Assembly (NCBI GenBank): GCA_002077045.2
Contig: KZ111152.1
Coordinates: 962,755 to 1,026,754, forward strand
Direction of reading: 5' to 3'
Length of the DNA: 64,000 bases
DNA from: Rachicladosporium sp. CCFEE 5018
Lineage: Eukaryota; Ascomycota; Dothideomycetes; Cladosporiales; Cladosporiaceae
Shown here: in pieces, positions 47,441-56,831 of the stretch
Position numbering within the stretch: the stretch's first letter is position 1
Layout of the letters: every line of letters begins with the position of its first letter
Program-made: the position numbers and the translations under genes
Notes under the pieces: generated by a model
The model's input: only the letters and a program-made list of their open reading frames with translations
Database searches by the model: none
What the model was told of the DNA's origin: nothing

Positions 47441-47978
47441 ATGTCTAACCGCGACGACCTCTACGACCCTCCGCCACAATGGCAGAACGAAAACCACGGC
47501 AACAGCAGCACAAGCGGCACGCGCCCGGAGGAAATCCAGAAGGTATGGCCCCCAAAGCCCCTCGACCGCCTCTCCGTGAGTCCCCGGCTGGCAGGCAACT
47601 ACATACTAACCACCCCTGCCCTTTTCAGGAAGTCGCCAAAGCCGTCGGCCAGATGCGCTCCAACCTCGTCAAGGCCTCAGATCGCGGCGAGAACATCAAC
47701 AGATTGCAGGATAAGACCGACAACTTGGCGACCTCGGCGCAGGGCTTCAGACGGGGCGCGAACAGGGTGCGCAAGCAGATGTGGTGGAAGGACATGAAGA
47801 TGAGGATGTGCATCATTGTGGGGATTATCGTGTTGTTGATTGTTATCATTGTGCCGAGTGGTGAGTACTTGCCCTCAAATTTGGACTGGAGGGAGGCAGC
47901 AGCATAGGAACTGCGCCTCTGATCGATCAGAAGCACAGAGACTGACTTGAGATTGTAGTCATCGCATCGAAGCACTAG
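47441..47978 (+). CDS. SNC1: Synaptobrevin (Snc-type v-SNARE), complete
   Basis: Exons 47441-47542, 47629-47860 and 47959-47978 give 117 aa, the usual length. After an Asn/Ser-rich head comes the R-SNARE helix (about residues 35-90: NLVKASDRGENINRLQDKTDNL, with the central Arg), a basic-aromatic juxtamembrane stretch (RKQMWWKDMKMR) and one C-terminal membrane anchor (IIVGIIVLLIVIIV-like). The last exon adds only VIASKH. It drives fusion of secretory vesicles with the plasma membrane and is recycled by endocytosis. Introns are 86 and 98 nt, longer than most here. Confidence 0.96.
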
Positions 47979-48701
47979 AGGCGAAGTGGAGGCAACGGGG
48001 AGGCACACACGAGGCGCTGATAATGCTGAGGAGCGGTGCAGATGTGGAGATGAGGCGGAGGAGCTGTACAGAGGACGGGGACGGGGACGGAGGACACGAC
48101 ATACCCGAACACCTATACCTGCGCGCGAGTGGAGTGGGTATCACTTTCATGATGGAGTAATGGGATAAGCGATTGCATTCACCTGGCTCCTGTTTTACTA
48201 CACATTATCACTGCTTTCTCGAGCATGTTCGTCTGCCCAGTTCGTCGAGACATGCTTTGACAACTGCTCAATCACGAAGCAGCTTCCTTTGCGCGGCTCG
48301 GCGGTGGTGTTGAGGCTGCCCTGGCCTCGCAGCCAGGCCGGCAGCGTGATGCTTAGCTGTGTTCGACTGCCATGGAAAAGAGATGAACACGATCACGTAT
48401 ATCCTGCGTTCGTCTCCACTTAGAAGCCAATGACATCTAATACTACGCACTCGGCAATGCGGTCCATCACGTTTGGAATTTGTACCGTAGTCGTACTGAA
48501 CGAAAGAGCGTTCATCGTCACTTCCATCAAAAGTTGAAGTCATGACCTCACTTCCCTACGAGTGGCTCTTATACCTAGACTGAAGCACATCTAGTGCAAC
48601 AAATTGACGTACCCACACAAATGCGAGCGTTTCGTGCATCCCAACGACTTATTCAACTGAGTCAGTCAATCACTCCTCGCGTGTGATCAAGCACCCTCAC
48701 A
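47979..48701. other. Intergenic, tandem genes
   Basis: 723 bp between the Snc gene and the Nudix gene. Only short frames with no signature. Single-copy sequence from 47852 onward. Confidence 0.4.
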
Positions 48702-49771
48702 ATGCCTCAAGCACCATCAATTGATCGCATCAGCCCGCTCTCGGCCGACGAGGCGAAGTGGACGGAGTTGAGGAAGATAGAGGTACCTTCAATCTCATTT
48801 GCCGGTCACTCGCAAATAGATGCTAATTCGCAATATAGTGGACCGATCAGGTATGATGCTCTCGAAGTCATCTCGCCACTTACATAACCTGACCTCGACC
48901 TCAGGATGGCAAACAACGCGTCTGGGAAGCCGCAGCACGCAAGACCCGCAAGTCGACTGGCATTGACGCAGTAGCTATCGCACCGATCCTTCACCATCCG
49001 TCGAAGCCTGTTAGCACGATGATCATCCTGCAGTACCGCCCTCCCGTTGAGGCCGTCTGCGTTGAGTTCCCGGCTGGCTTGATCGACGAAGGCGAGACGC
49101 CGGAGGAGGCTGCAGTCAGGGAGCTGAAGGAGGAGACTGGGTACGAGGGCAAGGTATGTGATCATGCTGATTCATAGAGGTTATGGTCACATGATGCTGA
49201 CATCGATCTAGGTAAGTGGGATCAGTCCAGTGCTGAGCTCTCAGCCAGGCATGGCGGCAACGAACATGAAAGTACGTGATATCTGACACGATTTGCTTGC
49301 AGGTCGTCGATTGCAGTCCGACGATCGTCAGTGACCCGGGATTGACGACGGCGAACATGCAGGTAAGTCCAGATTGTCACTCTCACTATGCAACTACTTG
49401 ATATTGACAACACCCAGATGGTCACAGTCGAAGTACATCTCGGCGAGAATGACGAGCAGCCGGAGCAGCATCTTGAAGCTGGCGAGCACATTGAACGAAT
49501 CATTGTGCCGTTGAGCGAGCTGTACGACAAGCTACAAGGTACGTGATCCCCTGTCCTCCAGCTTCTGCTCCAAGGTCAATCGGAGCCCGACGGGAGTCCA
49601 ACCACCTAACCAATTGCCAGCTCTCTCGAAGGAGAAGGGCAAGATCCTGGATGCCCGGTAAGTCAAGATCCTCACTTCTTGGTGGCGATCGATTGTACTG
49701 ATATGTGCAGGCTGTACCACTGGGCATTGGGGCTTCACTGGAGCCAGCGTTTGATCGGCAGTAAGGAGTGA
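48702..49771 (+). CDS. YSA1: Nudix hydrolase, ADP-ribose pyrophosphatase type, with duplicated alternative exon
   Basis: Exons 48702-48782, 48839-48850 (12 nt, WTDQ), 48905-49153, then exon A (49212-49271) or exon B (49303-49362), then 49418-49538, 49621-49657 and 49711-49771. With one alternative exon the protein is 206 aa, normal for the Ysa1/NUDT5 family, which hydrolyses ADP-ribose to AMP and ribose-5-phosphate. The Nudix box is complete: G-x5-E-x7-REL-x-EETGY in GLIDEGETPEEAAVRELKEE. The C-terminal part reads HIERIIVPLSELYDKL and ILDARLYHWALGLHW. Exons A and B each encode the segment after the Nudix box (ISPVLSSQPG.. or CSPTIVSDPG..), of which relatives have only one. Including both would insert 20 extra residues. 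Confidence 0.9.
49212..49271 (+). other. Alternative exon A of the Nudix gene
   Basis: 60 nt, phase 0 at both ends. Preceded by a 58-nt intron with a GCTGAC branch site and CTAG acceptor, followed by a GTACGT donor. It encodes VSGISPVLSSQPGMAATNMK. Its first six bases, GTAAGT, are a perfect donor placed directly after the acceptor AG. Confidence 0.75.
49303..49362 (+). other. Alternative exon B of the Nudix gene
   Basis: 60 nt, phase 0 at both ends, preceded by a TTGCAG acceptor only 31 nt after exon A and followed by GTAAGT. It encodes VVDCSPTIVSDPGLTTANMQ, identical to exon A at 8 of 20 positions (Val1, Ser5, Pro6, Ser10, Pro12, Gly13, Asn18, Met19). Confidence 0.75.
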
Positions 49772-49787
49772 GACGTTCGCTGATTGT

Positions 49788-49898
49788 ATGCATGAAGAGT
49801 ACGCTGCGCAGGGCTACATCAACGACATATATGTTGCGTTCGTGGCCTGGGGTTACAAGTTCGGTGGCGATGCATTGCGCGCCCAAAAGGCAAAGTAG
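49788..49898 (+). other. 36-codon open frame after the Nudix gene
   Basis: ATG to TAG with strikingly protein-like content (GYINDIYVAFVAWGYKFGG). It starts 17 nt after the Nudix stop codon and no phase-compatible splice joins it to the Nudix gene that I could find. It may be an alternative last exon, a remnant, or chance. Confidence 0.2.
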
Positions 49899-49970
49899 AC
49901 AAAGACTAGGAATTCCATCCCAAGGATCCCAACATCCGGGCACACACGATGCGGTATTTTGCATCGGGCG

Positions 49971-51038
49971 TCAAGTCATAGCCTGTTGCCTACTAGGCCA
50001 CATCCACTGCTTAAAAGCCTCATAGCTACCTGCCACGGCGGTTTCCACCCGCCCCTCAGCCTCATGTAGTCTTGAGCTAGCCTTGAACTTTGCTTTAGCC
50101 TTTACACTAGTCTTCGAGTCAAGACTCTCAAGTGTTGCCTCAAACTCATGACGGCCATCTGCTGGCTCTGGTGGTATGACATGCGATGGGCCCTGATCGA
50201 GTGGCACGGATCTCCCGACCCGTATAACATAGAAAGCATTCGCGTACGTAGGCTTCACATAGCTCAGACTCAGCTGCGCTGGCTCCTCTACCGCCTCGTC
50301 AGGGCGCAGCATCTTCGCATGGTCCCCGAAGCCCGGCAGTCGTTGTGGTATCGCAGCATCAGCTACGTCTGCCACAGCTCCATGTGCTAACGCAGCAGCC
50401 AGAGCGAGCTTCTCAGAAAGTATTGTGGCGATCAGCCCGCCGTGCGTGACTGACGGCCATCCCGACAGCGCGCCGCCAAACCACACGATAGCCACCAGAC
50501 GCTGCTCGCCGCGATCCCAGAACACCCTCTCCACGCCCAGCCCCTTAGATCCTTGCAGCGTCTTGATCAATGACCCACGCTCCCCTTTGCCCTCCCCTAC
50601 CTTTTCATCGCCCACTTGCGGAACCACAACTTCCACCCATCCTCCCCTCTCGCCTTTCAGCTGCTTCGCCACGCCCAGACACTTCCCCCGCAGCACCTTG
50701 ACCTTGAACTCCTGATCTATCCTCTTGTTCAAGTCCGCCATGAGCTGCCTGTCTTCTTGGGACCCGAGTTCGGCTAGAGGTGGTGGGACGAGGTAGCCGA
50801 CTGCTAGGCCGGCGCCTGCGAGTCCCGAGCCGAAGGCGAGAAAGAGCCATGTTAGGCGGGTGTTGCTGTATTTGGAGGGTTTCTTCGGTGTTGCGAGGGG
50901 TGTAAAAGCAGTAGGTGTGGTGGTAGTCGGGAGGGGACTCATCGGGGAGTGGGTGGAGTCGTGGCGGCGGAGGCATTGGTAGCGGAGGGAGAGCTGCGGT
51001 CGCAAGACTCGCGGCCGCAGTACCTTGGATGCATTCAT
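49971..51038 (-). CDS. Hot-dog-fold thioesterase-like protein, membrane-anchored, probably mitochondrial
   Basis: One exon, 355 aa. A basic, Arg-rich N-terminus (VLRPRVLRPQLSLRYQCLRR) looks like a mitochondrial targeting peptide and is followed by one membrane segment at about residues 62-84. The C-terminal two thirds contain the hot-dog signature GWPSVTHGGLIATIL (HGG motif near residue 205) and a later strand pattern LSLSYVKPTYANAFYVI, as in PaaI/THEM4-type acyl-CoA thioesterases. The natural substrate is not known. The ATG at 51038 is the first in frame and gives the targeting peptide. It is convergent with the Nudix gene. Confidence 0.82.
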   Translation of the reverse strand: MNASKVLRPRVLRPQLSLRYQCLRRHDSTHSPMSPLPTTTTPTAFTPLATPKKPSKYSNTRLTWLFLAFGSGLAGAGLAVGYLVPPPLAELGSQEDRQLMADLNKRIDQEFKVKVLRGKCLGVAKQLKGERGGWVEVVVPQVGDEKVGEGKGERGSLIKTLQGSKGLGVERVFWDRGEQRLVAIVWFGGALSGWPSVTHGGLIATILSEKLALAAALAHGAVADVADAAIPQRLPGFGDHAKMLRPDEAVEEPAQLSLSYVKPTYANAFYVIRVGRSVPLDQGPSHVIPPEPADGRHEFEATLESLDSKTSVKAKAKFKASSRLHEAEGRVETAVAGSYEAFKQWMWPSRQQAMT

Positions 51039-51830
51039 GATTCACTACACGCTCGAGATGATCAGAGTCACCTGTCTGGACGAAGGGCATCTCCAATGGT
51101 CAAGTCCGCATAATTACTCCGAGGTCCACACGCGGCTCCCTTCCGCGTCTTCACATCACACAACTTTTCCTCCAACTCCTTCCTCTCTTCTCTATATATT
51201 GCGTCCGCCCATTGCACGGAGGGACCACACATCTCACTGAACCTGCGAGTCCGGCAACAGCCTTCTTCACTGATGGTCTGACATCAAGGCGCAACAGAGT
51301 AAAGTACCACGTCCTGTATCTCCTGCTTATGAACTTCCCTGAGCAAGCGGGTCGAATGTGATGTGACAACCTGATCGAGAGTGAAGACTTCGAATTGATG
51401 AGCGATTACGGTCAATGCTATCGAGTGTGGCCAGGTCTTGCGGTAGGCTTGGCTTCGATGTGCAACACTGAGGCGTTCGGTTTACCGGCAAGAATTTGAC
51501 GCAGCGCTGTGTTCCGGTGGCCTTTCCTACAGCGTTGTACTGGACCCAGTCAATCAAAGCCTTCACCGTTCGTGTCCATGCGTGGCGGTCGCTGTCGTGG
51601 ATCAGGCGGCGTCAGCACCAAGGAATCGACCATGGGAGCCGCTTTGAAATGACACGCATCAATTGTCAAGATGGGCCTGAGTTGCAGGGTCTGATGGGGA
51701 GTGCATTACCGATATCGTGTAAGGAAGGTCAAGGAGAGCTATGTGCATACATCCATAGCCATTACCAAAATGCTTTCTCCGGGGTATCGCTAATGCGTGC
51801 TACCAAATATACACCACCTCTACCTCCGCC
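51039..51830. other. Intergenic, tandem minus-strand genes
   Basis: 792 bp upstream of the thioesterase-like gene and downstream of SGF11. No supported gene. Confidence 0.4.
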
Positions 51831-52910
51831 TCAATCCTCCCCATCACTCCCTTCCTCCACAAAACTCCCCTCGAAGCTCTCCGTCCTCTCCATTTCCGCC
51901 CCAAAGAGACTACTACTAGTCATGCTAGCCACACTCCCCACCCTTTGCAACTTCTGCCGCTTCTTAACATGCACCTCATCCCCCTCATCCTCTTCACCCT
52001 CCTCTCGTTCTCTCTTCCCCTCCCCAACACTCGAAGGCGCCGGACTCGGCCTGGCACCCTTCTTCCCACCTCCCTTCCCAACCTTTCCCACCCCATTCTC
52101 AGCCTTCTGCTTCCTCATCTTCCCCTCAATCCCCTTCTTCAACAACTTCTTCCTCACGCCCCCTTTCTCCTTCCCCTTCCCCTCGACCTCCGCCTCCTCT
52201 TCCCCGTCCTCTTCGCCGCCCGGATTCGGCGTCCCTCCCCTGCTTCCACCAGGCACCGGCGTTCCCCCACCCATCTTCACCATCGCATTCCGACTAGCCT
52301 GCCTGCCCGACAATCCCATACACTGCTCCAAATGCTTCGCAAATCTCGTAATCAACAAACTCCTCTTACAGCTCGGACACGTATGCCAAGGCACATACTC
52401 CCCCTTCTTCAACTTCTCATCAATCTTACTAGCCTTCTTCTCGCCCTTCTCAAGCAGCCTGGCAGTCGTTTCAGGCTCCGCTGAAGGACTCGGCGGCGCG
52501 GAGCCGCCATTCTGGGTAGCGTTCTCGCTGTCGGGGTTCTTGCCGTTGCTCTTAGCGCTGTCCTTTTTGCCTACTGGCCGGCCTGTGGCGTCGCTGCGGG
52601 GGAAGGGGTTATCGTAGATGTCGTGGCCTGGGCGCCGGCTCCAGGGGCGGCGCTCGCAGTATTGGGTGTCTGAGGGTGGTTCTGCCAAGGAGCCGCGGAC
52701 TTTTGGGGCTAGAGGGGGGTCGAGGATTCGGGGAAGGGTGCAGGAGGCGCAGTGGGGGAGTTTGGTGGTGGGGTCGAGATCTGCAAGGAGCATCTTGTGA
52801 GCGCGGTGTTGGTGGAGGACTAGGTCGTGGAGTATATTGTGCAGGGCGTCATCGAAGATCGTTTGGGCGATTTGGGCGAGGTTTGGAGGGGGATCTGAGG
52901 AAGAGGCCAT
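51831..52910 (-). CDS. SGF11: SAGA-associated factor Sgf11
   Basis: One exon, 359 aa from the ATG at 52910. The N-terminal helix (NLAQIAQTIFDDALHNILHD) matches the segment by which Sgf11 enters the SAGA deubiquitinase module (Ubp8, Sus1, Sgf73). Near residues 190-215 lies the zinc finger CPSCKR..RFAKHLEQC followed by GRQASRNA, the nucleosome acidic-patch contact. The protein is much longer than yeast Sgf11 (99 aa) because of a Ser/Pro-rich linker and a long Lys/Glu-rich, Gly-rich C-terminal tail, as in other filamentous fungi. A long frame on the opposite strand is a composition shadow. Confidence 0.92.
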   Translation of the reverse strand: MASSSDPPPNLAQIAQTIFDDALHNILHDLVLHQHRAHKMLLADLDPTTKLPHCASCTLPRILDPPLAPKVRGSLAEPPSDTQYCERRPWSRRPGHDIYDNPFPRSDATGRPVGKKDSAKSNGKNPDSENATQNGGSAPPSPSAEPETTARLLEKGEKKASKIDEKLKKGEYVPWHTCPSCKRSLLITRFAKHLEQCMGLSGRQASRNAMVKMGGGTPVPGGSRGGTPNPGGEEDGEEEAEVEGKGKEKGGVRKKLLKKGIEGKMRKQKAENGVGKVGKGGGKKGARPSPAPSSVGEGKREREEGEEDEGDEVHVKKRQKLQRVGSVASMTSSSLFGAEMERTESFEGSFVEEGSDGED

Positions 52911-53669
52911 GACTGCAACAGGCCGTAAGGATGGCGGAGGGCGTGGGAAAAGCAACGTCTTCTACGTGCGCCTGTGGAGGAGAGCTGCAGTTTGGAATGG
53001 TCCAACGCGCCTGTAAGTCCCCCAACTCCGAATGCTCTTTCCCTCACTTCATCCAGTCAACGTCTAGGTGTCGGCTCGCTTGTGGTGTCTGCTTGGTGGA
53101 TGCGACGTTCGCGCTGCCAGTCGCTCTCAATCCCCGGTGACCTTTGCTTCAGACAGTAGCCGTGGTCTATATAGCAGCACTATACACTATACGATTGTAC
53201 AGAGAGGGTTTCACTGTACACACTGACGATCAGGTCCCACACCCCAGCCGACAGCTCACAATGGCGTAGTTTCATGCTCATCACCTTAGCGCAGCCCTGA
53301 ATAGACGCCTGCCGCAGCGCCGTGGAAGCTTAAACAACCCGGAGTTCGGTCCACCAGAAGGTATGAATAAGTCGGAATGTCAAATGTGTTGCAATGGAGC
53401 TTAAAGCGTCTGCAAAGGCGTACTGTTCTACCTTCTAGCATCTAAGCGCAGCCGACTAAGCCGCACAATCATCCCATATCCGTTTAACACCATCGAATGC
53501 TGTTCCGTCATAAGAGTCGTACCTCCAAACCATCCTCTAGCACAATCATCACGTTCCTTCCCGATGCAATGTCGTATATCTAGCTCTTCTTTGCGGCCGT
53601 CCTTCCCTTCGAAGGCATCTTCGTCGTCGAATGCAATAAACGCCATCTCAAACTCACCCTTCATACTTC
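52911..53669. other. Intergenic, tandem minus-strand genes
   Basis: 759 bp between the flavin-carrier-like gene stop and the SGF11 start. Contains the SGF11 promoter. No gene seen. Confidence 0.4.
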
Positions 53670-56600
53670 TCATCGTTTCTGATCCCCCGAACCTGACACC
53701 CGTGGCACCCACTCCTCCATCTCCTGTGCCGGCGTGAGCATAGGCGCTCTCGTGTGTCGTCGACTTTGACTGGCGCTTTGAGCGCCACCCTCAGTGAAGC
53801 TAGGGCCCTCAGATGGGTCCATGAAACTCGAGTCGCCGAAATCTCTACTCCAGCTGGCGCCGCTTTCGCGCACACTGTTCCTAGATCCAGCGCGAGGACG
53901 GACAGCTGGCATGGGCACGTTGCCGATGGTGTCTCTCGTGCTCGTCTCTCCACCGATGCGAAGGGAGTCGTTGGAAGGCTCCGCGCGAAGCTTCGAGTTC
54001 TGAAGCGCACTGCCTCGAGATGGAGTGCGACTGTGCTTCCCAGCCGGCGACTCTGCAGTCACATCATCCTCGAGTAGCTGCCTCGACATATCAACAGGTG
54101 AGAAGGCAGCCTCAGCCCCAGCATCCCGATTCCAGCTCTGTGAAAGGTCTTTCTGGCTCCAGCTCACGCGGTGCTGTCTCGCACCAAAGGGCAGACTGCT
54201 CTGTCGCATGCTCGCTGAGGAAGCAGCCCTACTGCGACCAGTGGGAGTATTCGTGCCGCTGCCTGATCGCACTCGAGGACCTATGGGCGGAGGAGTTGGC
54301 ATGTCGTCGCCCAGGCTAACGTAGGACATTGTCGGATCGCGGAGTCCGGACTGCTCGGTCGTGAAGTCTGGATCATCGTCCTCGATCTTGCGTTCGCGGC
54401 GCATGTTCTTCATTTCGAAGTAAGGCGATTTAGGCTCTTCTAGTGCAGGCGCAGCAATAGCCGGTACACTCTGCTCGTGCGGTAGATCGTTGACAGCCAA
54501 ATCGAGGTGATTGAAGTAGCGGTCGCGCCAGCCAGCCCATTTGCGAGGTCGGAAGTCTTCCTTATTGCGGGAGATTGACATGTAGCTTGAGATGCAGCCG
54601 ACGACGATGGCGATCAGGGTGATGATGGTAAGTATGCCCTGGATGACTACGATGACGATGCCGATAGCTGTTGTCGTGATGCGAGCCAGATTGAAGCGCA
54701 CGTCAAATGCAGCGCTGAGGGCGACACTGGTCACCTTGCTGAAGCCGAGGCAGTAGACGACGAGGACATTCAGGCGCCTGCCCTCGAATGGCCGAGCCCA
54801 GACCACGAAGGCGAAAGCCAGAATCTCCACAACAAGTAGACCGAAGACCTGCGTGAGAGCGTGTCCGGATGCACCACCGTACAAGCAGGCCCGAACGAAC
54901 TCATACACCAGCCAGAAAGAGAAAAACCACCAGCGAGTGCGCCTGAAACGAGCAGCGAGCCAGCCAAAGCGCATGGTGTAGTCCACGTCGTCATGAATGT
55001 TCCTTGAGTTGACGCTGTCCGCCATGCTTTCGTTCCTGATATGCTTCCAGAACGACTTCTTACTCTTGCCATCGCCCTGCAACTGCTGCCGTTGTTCCTC
55101 ACCGCGCTGTCTCTCGGACTTCTTTGCACCGAACCACGGGATCTTACCCAGCAGCTTGCGATCCTCTGAATTGCCCTCGCTGTTCACGCGTCGGTCCAAG
55201 TGCCTCTGGTACCAGATAGCGTACGCGGCAAGTCCGAACATTCCGACAAAGAAGACGCCGAACACGAGGGCAGCTACGGCCTTGACGCCGCCGGAGGAGT
55301 CGTAGGTGAATTGGAAGATTGTAAGAAACATGATCATGAACCACCCAAGGTAGCAGATCCGGAGAGCTACTGCAGCGCTGTAGCGGACCCAGTGCTGGCG
55401 GAAGAACGCCAGACGATCTTCGCGGATCGCTTTGAAGCGAGCGAGTGCCTCAAGGGACCACTTGAACAGCACAACAGCGCCAGTCATGATCACAAGTAGG
55501 ATCAGGAACCACAGAAATCCCGTCATGAAGGTATTACTTGATCGGATGTCCTCCTCGGCGAGTGTACCAGCAAAGCCAGAGTAGTTGCCAGGTAGTGGGA
55601 TACCAGCACCGACAGGCTTGCCGTACCATATGAAGCCGGTTGAGGCATTGGCGACGACATCACGGCTTTGCAGGGCATGCTCGAAGTTCCTCTGCACCAC
55701 ATCCCGCTTCAGCACAAGGCTGTTATCGCGCTTGTAGATCTCCGATCCGATGTCACGCATAAGTGGGTGGTTCACTGCCCGCTTGGCTACGTGCTTGACA
55801 CTCTCGAGAGTACCGCGCTTGTAGATCTGACTGATATCATAGCCACCTCCGAGTGACTCCTGGGTCGAGCCTGCCGGCGCTGCGCCGACGGAAGTGATGT
55901 TGCCGACGTTGTTGCCGATCAGGCGGTTGATGCTGGACTGCATGCTCCTGGAGTAGATCATCCCGCCAGCCCATGCAAAGTTGCTCCACCAGGCGACAAG
56001 CACCGAAGGCCAGTTGACTGAGAGTGCGCCAGTGAAGTAAATGTGTTGAAAGACCGAGAAGACGACTCCGACTGATAGCGAGTGGGCGTAGTGCAGTCTC
56101 ATAGTGGGTACAGCTTCACCGTATATTGCTGTGGCGAACGAAGCAAGCACTGCCACTAGCGTGAATATGCCCAGTATCGTTCCGACAGACTGCGGTTGTG
56201 AGAACGTGTTGCCGTTGGTGACTACAGCGCTATAGCATCCGATCTCGCTCTCGGTGCTATTGGCGAAGATGCGCAATATAGCCTCGCCTTCGAAGTCCGG
56301 AATGACCAATGCGATTGGAATGATGTTGGCGACGTCTGAGGGCGCAATTGGAATGATGCCGTTGGCTGTGATTGGTATGCTGCTGTTCATCGGACACAGG
56401 CTGTGGAAGTTAGCTTGCATACATAAAAAACACATTCATCGAATCACTCACCTGTTGATGTTCGCATTGCAAGGGTTGAATGTCAGGTCAAATCGACTCT
56501 CACCATACGCATAGACGCCGATATACATCATGATGCTCTCATTCGCCAATGCCGAATTTCCCTGCAAATGAAACATCACCGTCATGTTGTCCTTGTAGTA

Positions 56601-56831
56601 CGCCGCATCGAAGCGAGTGACGTTAATCAGACTATTCCCTAAGCAATCACCAAAGTTGCCTGTGTACAACGCCGGCCGCCGATTGTCTTCCAGGTATTCC
56701 GTGGTACCTTCCGCGGTCTGATAGGTGACATATCTGACGCCATTCTCATCAGTCGTCTGTGCCGATGCCGTTCGTATGCAGGCAAGAAGGCAGAAGACGG
56801 CCAGAAGGGCGGTCCATAACCGGGTGATCAT
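53670..56831 (-). CDS. Flavin carrier / TRP-like membrane protein (Flc/Pkd2 type)
   Basis: Two exons (56831-56452 and 56400-53670) joined across a 51-nt intron (GTGAGT..TTCCACAG) give 1036 aa. A signal peptide (MITRLWTALLAVFCLLACIRTASA) precedes a luminal ML-like lipid-binding domain (YTGNFGDCLGNSLINVTRFDAAYY). About nine membrane segments follow (for example TILGIFTLVAVLASFATAIYG) and then a long Ser/Arg-rich cytosolic tail. This is the plan of fungal Flc1-3 and fission-yeast Pkd2, involved in FAD transport into the ER, calcium homeostasis and wall integrity. A GTG eight codons upstream is in frame, but the ATG gives the signal peptide directly. Which Flc paralogue this is cannot be told by eye. 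Confidence 0.92.

Larger units (their letters stand above)
39693..47851. repeat. Left end of contig C, matching 31479-39592
   Basis: 8.16 kb with the same gene order as the end of contig B. After 47851 the sequence is single copy to the end of the window. Confidence 0.9.

Noticed and set aside
3279..47851. True tandem segmental duplication of eight genes
   Set aside because: All four inner boundaries coincide with N gaps and contig B supplies exactly what A and C lack, so overlapping haplotypes are far more likely.
51496..52617. A 373-codon plus-strand frame rich in Ser, Pro and Phe
   Set aside because: It lies antisense to SGF11, whose zinc finger and helix are convincing. The frame reflects the Lys/Glu/Gly-rich coding bias of the opposite strand.
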